Positions 55,126 to 64,000 of a DNA stretch of 64,000 nucleotides are shown one piece after another. How positions within the stretch are numbered: the stretch's first letter is position 1; the number at the start of each line of letters is the position of its first letter. The stretch covers positions 117,911,785 to 117,975,784 of the forward strand of contig CAKMRJ010005634.1 in the NCBI GenBank assembly GCA_928212115.1. The letters run 5' to 3'. Both the position numbers and the translations under genes were made by a program. Source of the stretch: Lactuca virosa. Lineage: Eukaryota; Streptophyta; Magnoliopsida; Asterales; Asteraceae. Under the pieces are notes generated by a model that searched no databases, was not told the origin of the DNA, and saw nothing but the letters and a program-made list of their open reading frames with translations.

Positions 55126-56600
55126 ATTAATGAAATGTGAAAAATGAAAGACAATATTATTGTCAACGAATGCAGATTACTACATTTATTTGAGTAAGGT
55201 GTATTTCATTTGTTGACTCTATTGTTTTATGGTGTTTTCTCTATAATTTTAGTAAATTTTCATGAATCTTGGTTGATTATATTTTATGTTATTGAAATAG
55301 GTGTGATATTATTCTGTTTCTTTTCTCATTTAGATTGTAATTTTCTGTTAGTTAAGAAAACTTAACAAATAACCATGTTTTCATTTAATACTTATTCATA
55401 CATAGGGTTAAAATGGTAGTTATTTATCATTTACCCCATCCTTCAGAAATAGTGTAATCAACAAAAAGGGAAATATGTGTAATCAAATTATTACGAATGC
55501 ACATGGAAAAAGATGTTCCACCAAAAAAACAAATGTAGAAAGCTACAAACGCACACAATTGCAAACAATGAAAGGAAGAACAATTGCATGTATGGAATAT
55601 AACTACAACAAATATAAATCACTTTATCAGATGTAAACTTTTCAAACAGCACTGAACTCACACATGTAAAGTTTTTTTCTGTTGTTCTCTTTTTGAAAGT
55701 GTTGAAGAGAAACAAAGGGATGAAAAAAGAATTAGAGAAACAAATGGGAAAAAATTTGTCCCAAAATGATTTGACAGGATGGACCAAATTGCCCCTACAC
55801 CATAGTGATATTTGGAGAATTATGAATACAAAGGGAGATACTCTAAACACAGAGCTGAAGCTAATAACCCAAGTAGTGTTGAAGATGTTACCATCGCCAA
55901 TACATAATTTAACCCCTGGCAGTTTAGAATAGTAAACCATGGAAAAAACACAACACAATTTTAACGTAAATATGCAATTTGATTTCAAGATTGGACATTA
56001 AACATGAGGAAGGAAGAAAATGGAACGCAAACCTGTAAATGAAGATAAAAGATATGTTGAGTGCATTGTGAGGCATCATCAAACGTGAGTAAGAATTACT
56101 TGATTTCATAATACCAGCCCCTGTCGATTGTCAAACTTGAAGCCCCAAACCAACCTGCTGCAAAAATACAAATGGACGACACGCAAGTGATAATTCTGAT
56201 AACTGAAGTCAAGAAATTGGAGGGAAAACGATAAAAAAGTCTGACCAAAGTGCTTCTGCTATAGAGGAAGCCAGGAAGGAGCGATAGCAGGCGTCCCTCA
56301 TCTCTTCTCCTTGAAACCCCGACGTCTGCCCCTGAACCTAGCCAGACATTACCGACGCCGACTGTGAAGGTGGTCATCGTCTCACGAACGCAATCAACCC
56401 TAAATCACAGAAAATAACACAAAGGTCGAAGGTGGATGAACGCAGAGAGTGAGAACTGAAGATCGGGTGCATCATTCGATGACGGTGACGGCCGACGGAA
56501 GTTGAAGCGGACGGTCGATATGCGGCGGTGAGCGATGGAGCTGGAGGGTGACGGTGGTTTCTGATCGAAAGTGAAGCGGCTGAGCTAAAGTGAGGAAGAA
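55126..56600 (-). other. possible 5' region of the LpxD-like gene, unresolved
   Basis: Less AT-rich near 56250-56600, with a minus-strand frame 56096-56377 (MTTFTVGVGNVWLGSGAD...) and a hydrophobic run LTSVIRIITCVSSICIFAAGWF. It could be a first exon with targeting or membrane segment, or chance. No family recognised. Confidence 0.25.
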
Positions 56601-56766
56601 ACTGGAGGTGTTATCTATTGTTGATGAAACCATTGTCGCGTGTGTATACAGAAATCAAAAGCTTAATTTGCATAATTAAAATTGTCTGGAGGTCTTGCGA
56701 CACAGTTTTATCAACCAATGTTGACATTTATCTTTTATCGGACCTTTTTTTTGGGTACGGGCAAAC

Positions 56767-56985
56767 ATGGTTCGACAAATTATGGTTATGTAGATATGGT
56801 TTGGCCAAGCACGGTTCCACTAATGTAGTTTGGTTTGGTATTTTAAGACGTGGTTCGGTTCGGTCTGCTGATGGTTCAACTATTCTGCCAACGTGGCCCA
56901 GTTTGGTCTATTATGATGGTTCGGTTCGGCCATTCTGCTAATGTGGTTCGGTTCAGTCTTCTACTAATGGTTCGATTCGGTAATA
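56767..56985. repeat. GGTTCGGTTCGG-type minisatellite
   Basis: About six imperfect units of 35-45 bases built on GGTTCGGTTCGGTCTGCTAATG (variants GGTTCAACTATTCTGCCAACG). The frame across it (56618-56941) is a repeat artefact. Confidence 0.7.
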
Positions 56986-57108
56986 CGTTTTGCTCATTCC
57001 CTAGACAAAAGGTACACCAATCATCTCAATCATCTCAGGTATAACTATAAACTTCTCTTCAAGATAAAAATGTACTTCCGACTATATATACACCTCTCAA
57101 CACACATC

Positions 57109-57381
57109 CTAGGGTAAGATGAAAATATCTCTCATACATTTCGCATATACATATAATCGGTTTCCTTCCTCTTGAAGGATCTGACCTATATTTCGTATCG
57201 ATACTAACTTGATCATCGGAGGCCACTCCCGTGACACAAGCCTTGGGGCGACTCTAACTATCTTGTTGATGAGTGTAACATGAATCACATCGGGGATCGC
57301 TAGCGGCATCGAAGCACATATACAAGATCTTGACTCGATCAACCTTGTGATGATTTTCCAGGTTATATCAAGTAATGCCAT
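57109..57381 (-). CDS. unrecognised ORF (90 codons)
   Basis: MALLDITWKIITRLIESRSC...NKIVRVAPRLVSREWPPMIKL...GQILQEEGNRLYVYAKCMRDIF has balanced protein-like composition but no motif I know. It lies directly left of copia D, 89 bases from its LTR. Could be the end of an older gene or element. Confidence 0.3.
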   Translation of the reverse strand: MALLDITWKIITRLIESRSCICASMPLAIPDVIHVTLINKIVRVAPRLVSREWPPMIKLVSIRNIGQILQEEGNRLYVYAKCMRDIFILP

Positions 57382-57469
57382 ATGTGGGACCTTCAGCGAA
57401 TAGCTACTGCTTTGAGAAGTTCGGTTTCATCTCTTCAACAACCTCTACTAACCTTTTCTTCAAAAAAAT

Positions 57470-58263
57470 TGATGGGTTTAGAGCATTACAACATTCCTAT
57501 CGCGCACATGCAAACCTAATTGCTTTGGATCTAGGTTTTTCTCAAGTTATACATGCATAATAATTTTCCAAAGCAAAACCCTAATCTAGCATACATATTT
57601 TCGGATTTAAGAAATAAACAAGAGTTAGAAGAATACCTTTCTTGTTGATTGCTTGATTTTGACCTTCAAGAGCTTAGTGCCTCAATTGTTGCACCTCTAA
57701 TGGAGTCACAAACACCACTAGCAATGAGGATGAAGGAGAAAGGTTGTGGAGCTTCACAATTTTCGGCCAAAATGTTCTCTAAGAATTCATAGCCGAAAAC
57801 TATAACCTAGGGATTCCTTATATAGCTGAGCTGCTAGGGTTTTCCAACTGGAAACCCTAATTTCCCTTGCTTAGGCCTTAAGCAACATATGGACCCCCTT
57901 ATGGCAAGCCATGGATGAAAACTATATGGGCTTCCCATAGATTTTCGTACATCCTATACCAATAGCATCCATTAGCACAAACTACAATTATTACTGATTT
58001 ACATAATCAGTCCCCGTTCTTTTAATCAGTCTCTTTTGATCACTAAATTAATTCCAAATTAATTTCTGATTAATATTAATTAAATAATATGATTTCTCAA
58101 TTAATATATTATTCTTATAATATATTAATAAATCATTTATCAACCTTTTTCTCATAATTCATCCTGCCAAGTTGCTATGGTGAAGGCAACCCAAAAGGAC
58201 AATGCTACTATCGGGTCAAGTACATACCAATTATAGTTATGGGCTTAGACACTTAATCCAACA
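57470..58263 (-). repeat. 3' LTR of copia D (794 bp)
   Basis: Minus-strand start TGTTGGATTAAGTG at 58263, end near 57470 (TGATGGGTTTAGAGC on the plus strand, against TGTTGGGTTTTGAGC expected from LTR C). TATA box TATATAAGG on the minus strand at 57816-57824. Confidence 0.85.
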
Positions 58264-58276
58264 GTCTCCCACTTGG
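58264..58276 (-). other. Polypurine tract of copia D
   Basis: CCAAGTGGGAGAC on the minus strand, immediately before the LTR; identical to C and E. Confidence 0.85.
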
Positions 58277-59150
58277 ATAATTCTAATAACTATAACTGCA
58301 AGTACGACTTCGAAATCCGATTAGCAATCGTAGCTCTCAAAAGCCGATGTCGAACTCTAACCTAGTCAATGACGCATCCTTTAGATAAGGGATCATATAA
58401 TCCTCTGTTTTGCAAGATATCGTGTGGACAAAGACATGGAACATGCTCAATCTCAATGTCCAACAATTTGTTTCCCAACTTCTGATTTGTTTGACATAGA
58501 ACTTAATTGAACACATCAATTCAGTCCTGACCGGGCCTGACACATAAGTCAACACAAAATCATCGAGGGGCCCAAGATATCGCTTTTACCCTATTAGGAT
58601 AAAAGGAACAGATAAACTTTGACTTATATGCTTGTACTATTTACTTGTTAAATCATACACAACAACACATTTTATAACACCAAGTTACTGATGCGTTTAC
58701 GCATTATCAATGCACAACCAACTTGTAAACAACAAATCATATATCTCAGTTTAAAGACTATAAGATATTATCGTCTCACAATCACTCGTGATAAATTCCA
58801 TGAAGTGATTCACATGAGTGTGGGTTTAATCCAATACTCAAATCTTATTTCAGAAGTACTCATGAACATTGCAGCAACCCTTTGCTATGTCTAAACACTT
58901 AGACACTCTACAACCAATTCATGACAATCTATCCTCATAACTTACTCCCAAAGTATAATCGACTGTGGATAATTTGAATAATCTAATTACTCCGGAAGTA
59001 AAACATGAAAAATTGAAACAATAGTAAACAATCGACACAAGATAGTAAACTTTACTCATAAATAAATCTCCATTACTTAATCATCAAATGTCAATCACAT
59101 TTATCTATTACAAGTTTCTAAACATCTATCTAATCACTAAAACTAATATC
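58277..59150 (-). other. noncoding tract between pol and PPT of copia D
   Basis: Corresponds to 19131-20027 in C and about 43430-44276 in E: GGATCATATAATCCTC, CGAGGGGCCCAAGATATCGC and TTTTACC...GGATAAAAGGAACAG (inverted) are shared, so this 3' untranslated segment is a conserved family feature. No gene. Confidence 0.6.
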
Positions 59151-59155
59151 GTCCT

Positions 59156-62100
59156 TCAGACCAATGCTCCTCGCATGCTGTAATTGCCCCTGCTCAAACC
59201 CTTTGTGAGGGGATCTGCTGGGTTCTCCTCTGATGATACCCTCTTGACTACGAGGAGTCTCTCTTCTACCCGATGTCTGATGAAGTGGTATTTTCTGTCG
59301 ATGTGTCTGGATCTACCATGATCCCTTGGCTCCTTGGTTAAGGCAACCGCTCCTTCGTTATCACAAAAAATTTCCATAGGCTCCTTTATGTATGGTACAA
59401 CTGCAAGGTCTCCAATGAAGTTCTTGAACCATATTGCGTCCTTCGACGCTTCGCTCGCTGCTATGTACTCTGATTCACACGTTGAATTAGCCACGGTCTC
59501 CTGCTTAGAACTTTTCCAAGTAATTGCTCCTCCATTTAGGGTAAATACCCAGCCCGACTAAGAGCGGAAGTTATCTCTGTCGGTCTGAAAGCTGGCGTCA
59601 CTATACCCTGTCACTCTCAAGCCACCACTCCCACCAAGTGTAAGGAACCGGTCCTTAGTCCTTTGCAGGTACTTAAGAATGTTCTAAACTGTTGTCCAAT
59701 GAGCTCTACCCGGATTCCCTTGATATCGGCTAACCATGCTCAGCGCAAAAGCCACATCAGGGCGAGTACATGTCATAGTGTACATGATCGAGCCAACGGC
59801 GGAAGCATATGGTACTCGACTCATTTCCGCTATCTCGGCATCGGTACTCGGACACTGAGTCTTACTCAGCTTGGTATTGCTTTGGATTGGCAAATTCCCC
59901 TTTCTTGGAATTCTCCATGCTAAAACGTTTCAGCACCTTGTCCAAGTAAGTACTTTGACTAAGTCCTATTAGTCTCCTACTTCTATCTATTAATATCCTT
60001 ATCCCTATAATATAAGCAGCTTCTCCTAGATCCTTCATAGCGAAACACTTTTCCAAGCCAGGTCTTAACCTCCTGCAAAGTTGGGATGTCGTTTCCTATG
60101 AGAAGTATGTCATCAACATACAAAACTAGAAAGCTAAATATACTCCCACTAGCCTTGACATACACACACGACTCATCATCGCTTCTCGAAAAACCAAACT
60201 CATTGACTTTCTCATCGAAACAAAGATTCCATCTGCGAGACTCTTGTTTTAATCCATAAATAGATTTCTCAAGCTTGCACACTCTATTCGGGTACTTCGC
60301 ATCTACAAAACCCTTTGGCTGACACATGTAAACATCTTCAGCCAGTTTCCCGTTAAGGAAAGCAGTTTTGACGTCCATCTGCCATATTTCATAATCATGA
60401 AACGCAGCTATGTCCAGCATAACCCTTATAGACTTGATCTTGGATACTGGTGAGAAGGTCTCATCATAGTCAACCCCTAAGGTTTGAGTAAAGCCCTTCG
60501 TAACCAGTCGTGCCTCGAACGTATGCACCTTCCCATCCATGTCAGTCTTCTTTTTGAAGATCCACTTGCACCCGACCGTCTTACGACCTGGTACATTGTC
60601 GACCAAGTTCCAAACTTGATTGTCATACATGGAATGAATCTCGCTGTCCATAACCTCCTTCCACTTAGCAGACTCTGGGCCTGCCATGGCTTCCTTGTAG
60701 TTGTTAGGTTCATCCAAAATTATCAGTGTACTATCACTAATAAACGTATTACCTTCGGCAGTTATATGGAAACCATACAACACAGGTGGAGCACTAACTC
60801 CACTGGAACGTCTTAGAGGTAAGGACTCGTCAACTGGTTCTACAGGAATCTCTTCCTCAGGTTGAGCGCTAGTGTTAGAGTTTCCTTCATGGCTTGATTC
60901 TTGAATCTCTTCAAGATCAATTTGCCTCCCATTGTCCTCTTGGCATATGAGTTCTCTCTCGCAGAAAACCCCTCTCCTTGCTACGAAGACCACATTGTCA
61001 CTAGATCTGTAGAAAAGATATCCAAAAGATTTTTGTGGGTACCCGATGAAAATACATCGCTCACTACGAGGTTCAAGCTTGTCGTGGGTCTCTCGTCTTA
61101 TGAAAGCCTCGCAACCCCAAACCTTGATATGTGCCAACGAGGGAACCTTCCCTGTCCACATCTCGTGAGGTGTTTTGGCAACCTTCTTAGTTGGGACTAG
61201 ATTAAGGATATGGGTGGCAGTCTCTAAGGCATACCCCCAAAATGAGATAGGTAACAAAGCTCGACTCATTATGGAACGAACCACGTCTAACAAGGTTTGA
61301 TTGCGCCTCTCAGCCACACCATTAATTTGTGGTGTTCTAGGTGGCGTCAATTGTGAAACAATTCCAAATTCCTTAAGATAGTCGTGAAACTCGATACTAA
61401 GATACTCACCACCCCTATCGGATCTGAGCATCTTTATCTTCCTATCCAATTGATTCTCTACTTCTTGCTTAAACTCTTTGAACTTTTCAAAGGTTTCTGA
61501 CTTGTGCTTGATCAAGTAGATATATCCATATCTGTTATAATCGTCGGTAAAAGTCACATAGAAGCGGTTAGCATCCCTTGTGGTGGATCTGAAGGGCCCA
61601 CACACATCTGTGTGTATGAGATCCAACAAACTCTCACCTCTTTCACAAGTACCAGTGAAAGGTGATTTAGTCATCTTTCCAAGCAAACAAGATTCGCACG
61701 TTTCATCCGACTTTAGGTCAAATGACTCCAAGACTCCATCCTTTTGGAGTTGGGCTATGCGCTTCTTGTTGACATGTCCAAGACGACAATGCCACAAGCA
61801 TGCCTTATCTAAACCATTAGACGAATCGATATGCAACACATTATTTCCTAAGTTGTTTGCAACCATCACGGTTTCATATACACCATTACAAGGCAATGCT
61901 TCAAAATATAAAGTACCATTATAGAAATCATTAATAGAACCAACTTCATTATTAAATGAAAATCTAAAACCTTGTCTGTACAAACCATGAAAAGAAATAG
62001 TATTCCTCGTTATTTCTGACGAGTAGCAACAATCATTCAAGTCTAATCCTAACCCACTACTAAGCACTAAAGAATAAATCCCGATCTTGGTGACAGGCGA

Positions 62101-62230
62101 CGATTTCCTATTTCCCATTATGAGGTTCATCTTCCCATGCTCCACATCCCTACTTCTTCTTAGCCCCTGCAAATCAGAACAAATGTGAAAACCACATCCT
62201 GTATCAAGGACCCAAGAAGGAGGGGTTTAT
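59156..62230 (-). pseudogene. copia D pol (PR-INT-RT-RNase H), mostly open
   Basis: Frame open from the protease (SWVLDTGCGFHICSDLQG, DTG intact) through GAG-pre-integrase (HCRLGHVNKKRIAQLQ ... CESCLLGKMTKS), integrase core (HTDVCGPF, RSDRGGEYLS, INGVAERRNQTLLDV, all three acidic residues present), and RT (GCKWIFKKKTDMDGK, MDVKTAFLNGKL, LVLYVDDILLIGND) to 59983. A frameshift after TWLGK moves to 59862-60056 (CFAMKDLGEAAYIIGIRIL), another to 59684-59893, with stops at about 59681 and 59560, then RNase H/C-terminus 59156-59494 (STCESEYIAASEASKDAIW, ENPADPLTKGL). It is the best preserved pol of the window; INT and RT motifs look complete, RNase H is broken. Confidence 0.93.
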
Positions 62231-63124
62231 CTTCCCATCCTTAATGTCCTGCAAGTATTTCGGGCAACTTTGTTTCCAATGCCCCTTCTCGTGACAGTAG
62301 AAGCACGTTGCTTCTTTAGGATCGGATGAGGGAGTAGCAGAATCGGTTTTACCTTTGGATCCATTTGAAGTAGATCCATCATGGGACTTTCCCTTGTGGC
62401 TCTTAGAAGGAGCTTTCTTCTTCTTCCCTTTTCCATGTCCTATAGCGAGGACGGGAGCAGCAACAGTAGGGGTGGACTCGGCAGCTTTGCCTTTATGTCC
62501 ACTTTCAGCAGTTTGCAACAAACCTTGAAGTTTGCTCAAGGTGACCTCCTCCTTGTTCATGTGATAAGTCATCTTGAACTGATCATAACAAGGAGGTAAA
62601 GAGTGTAAGATAATATCAATCACTAACTTTTCGTCAAAGTTGACATTCAACTTGAGTAGACGATCCACATACCTTTGCATTCTTTGCAAGTGGCTCGTGA
62701 TGGACTCTCCATCTTTCATCTTGGTTGTTATCAACGAGGCGACAATATCGTACCTTTCTTGACGTGTACTTTGATGGTACTTTTCCATCAAATCTTGGCA
62801 CATCTCGTAAGGCCAGTAGTCATCGTAGAACCACTAGAGCTCAGGAGTCATAGTGGCTACCATAATACATGACACCTTTGTCGCGTCTTTTTCGTGAGCC
62901 CTATACTCAGCTATTTGTTCTTCAGTAGCTTTGGATTCATCTATCTCTTTGAGCTTTTCGTCGAGGATGTATTCTTTCTCCTCGTATCGAAGGGAAATTC
63001 ATATATTGCGTATCTAGTTATTGAAATTGGATCCATCGAAGGTGACCCTCCCACAAATGTTCATAATAGAGAATGAGCTTGAGGAGTTGGAGTTCGAGCC
63101 AGAAGCGTTGTTTGAGCCAGACAT
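62204..63124 (-). pseudogene. copia D gag with three stops
   Basis: ATG at 63122-63124 (MSGSNNASG...), matching the C gag at FDGSNFN...IRNI and RYEEKEYILDEKLKEID. Stops at 63014-63016 (TAG where C has Trp), 62999-63001 (TGA where C has Arg) and about 62834 (TAG). Open again 62204-62803 with LLQTAESGHKGK and an intact knuckle CFYCHEKGHWKQSC. Just after KINPSF the sequence jumps to the protease by a small deletion, ending the gag frame. Confidence 0.9.
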
Positions 63125-63484
63125 CTGAAAAGAAAATGAACAAAGTTTTAACTAGATAAAGAATCCTAAAAATATAACACCCAAATGAAATATTAAGGCT
63201 AGGACCCAACATAATAATTCACAATTCGGAAAAGGGATGTCGTAATCCAATTGCAAATTATTTGAAGATAGGTAAATGCCGATTTACCAATTCCACCACG
63301 AAAAACGAAATGAAGAATTAGGTTTTAAATGAAATGAAATTCCTAGATTCTTTTGAGATTCATTGAACTTTTCAATGGCATGTTTAATCTCGATTTTTCC
63401 CTTCAAGTTTGTGACTGGGATACCGAGGATCACAAATAAGGTGTGAATAACCATGCAAATTAGCTTGGTACTCTCGAGGTCATT

Positions 63485-63905
63485 TACCACCTAATCAATG
63501 TGCCGATTAACCACACACGCTCCATTAATCTATGATAATTCTCGAGCTACCCTTTGCCACCCTTGTTAGTCCAAGTTAGTGTGCCGGTTAACCACACACG
63601 CTCCACTAACGACTTTACAAGGTGCAAAGTGCAATTTCATGGAATTGCATCATTTTCACATTTTCCTAAAGTAACTAAGATTGAGAATTTATAAAAATAT
63701 TTAGTTACTTTATAATATTCATTATACTTTTTAATGAGGAATTAATGTCCTATCCTACCCGTTCGGCTAACGACCCTCCACTAGTCAAGAGTGCGGTGGG
63801 TAAGAATGGATAACCAGTGACGGTCATTTTACAGGCCGCTTCCTTAAACACCCCTTATAGACCAGCTTCGTGCATGAGGCTTACTAACGGTAAGACTGAC
63901 TCATC
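63485..63905 (-). repeat. conserved leader block, copia D
   Basis: Inverted counterpart of 14384-14830: CGGTTAACCACACACGCTCC twice (about 63505 and 63585), CTACCCGTTCGGCTAACGAC, and CTTACTAACGGTAAGACTGA near 63878-63897. Confidence 0.75.
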
Positions 63906-64000
63906 TTATATAATATTAAAAGATTAATATGTATATATAAAGTTTAAAATATAACCATTATACTATTATAATATTGAAAGATTAATATGTGTGTATATAT

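Larger units (their letters stand above)
57470..64000 (-). mobile_element. Ty1/copia element D (5' end outside window)
   Basis: Minus-strand member of the C/E family: 3' LTR 57470-58263, PPT, pol (59156-62230), gag (62204-63124) and the family leader (63485-63905); PBS and 5' LTR lie beyond 64000. Pol is open for 729 codons. Breaks: three stops in gag, a short deletion with frameshift at the gag/PR joint (about 62215), two frameshifts near 60020-59890 and two stops in RNase H. Confidence 0.93.

Noticed and set aside
55491..55988. 165-codon minus-strand frame rich in Phe, Ser and Cys
   Set aside because: Composition follows A/T-rich DNA read in a low-stop frame; no motif, and an antisense frame overlaps it.
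56096..56377. First exon of the LpxD-like gene
   Set aside because: No LpxD motif in it and no demonstrable splice link to 55055-55119; kept only as an unresolved region.

Overview
The window is plant nuclear DNA made almost entirely of nested retrotransposons. The pol proteins are of plant Ty3/gypsy and Ty1/copia type, primed by initiator tRNA-Met. The long structured LTRs and the ACTCGCCGAGT words in the copia leaders suggest Asteraceae, probably Lactuca (inference from memory, not a search). I see no intact single-copy gene. The host-like material is one 65-base LpxD-type exon, a mitochondrial rRNA insertion and AT-rich intergenic DNA.

Layout. 1-8897: Ty3/gypsy element A on the minus strand (3' LTR cut by the window edge; pol, gag, an accessory ORF, PBS, 5' LTR). 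8898-10523: the right part of an unrelated plus-strand LTR (H) into which A appears inserted. 10524-22610: decayed plus-strand copia G, split inside its RT active-site codons by copia C (12896-20781, 5-bp TSD). Near the 3' end of G there is further LTR-like debris holding a 431-bp hAT-type MITE with a perfect 8-bp TSD. 22613-29759: LTR debris, a LINE ORF1 remnant, an R2-type endonuclease fragment with one frameshift, and a long-TIR Mutator-like element (28080-29509).

29760-49179 is a four-level nest. An LTR (F) is split by gypsy element B (minus strand, 3.2-kb LTR). The B interior carries gag but no pol. It is split by an inverted solo LTR of a related family (TSD CTTTT), which is itself split by copia E (TSD GTTCC). 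49180-57469 is AT-rich DNA with a foldback element, the mitochondrial 18S rRNA fragment, short tandem repeats and the LpxD-type exon. 57470-64000 is copia D on the minus strand, cut by the right edge.

How the parts relate. A and B are related gypsy families. C, D and E belong to one copia family with a shared leader. D keeps a 729-codon PR-INT-RT frame. C is one gag-pol frame with five stops. E has LTRs as similar to each other as those of C but a ruined coding region, so it was probably copied in trans. B lacks pol and would also need help.

The most unusual signal is in B and the related solo LTR: nine copies of a module of about 180-195 bp, each a long imperfect hairpin. Its arms match each other better than they match other copies, and its loop holds a nearly invariant 19-base core (CCACAACCAAACAAGGAAC). 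Structured repeats with paired changes also occur in the copia leaders and in the transcribed part of the A and B LTRs.
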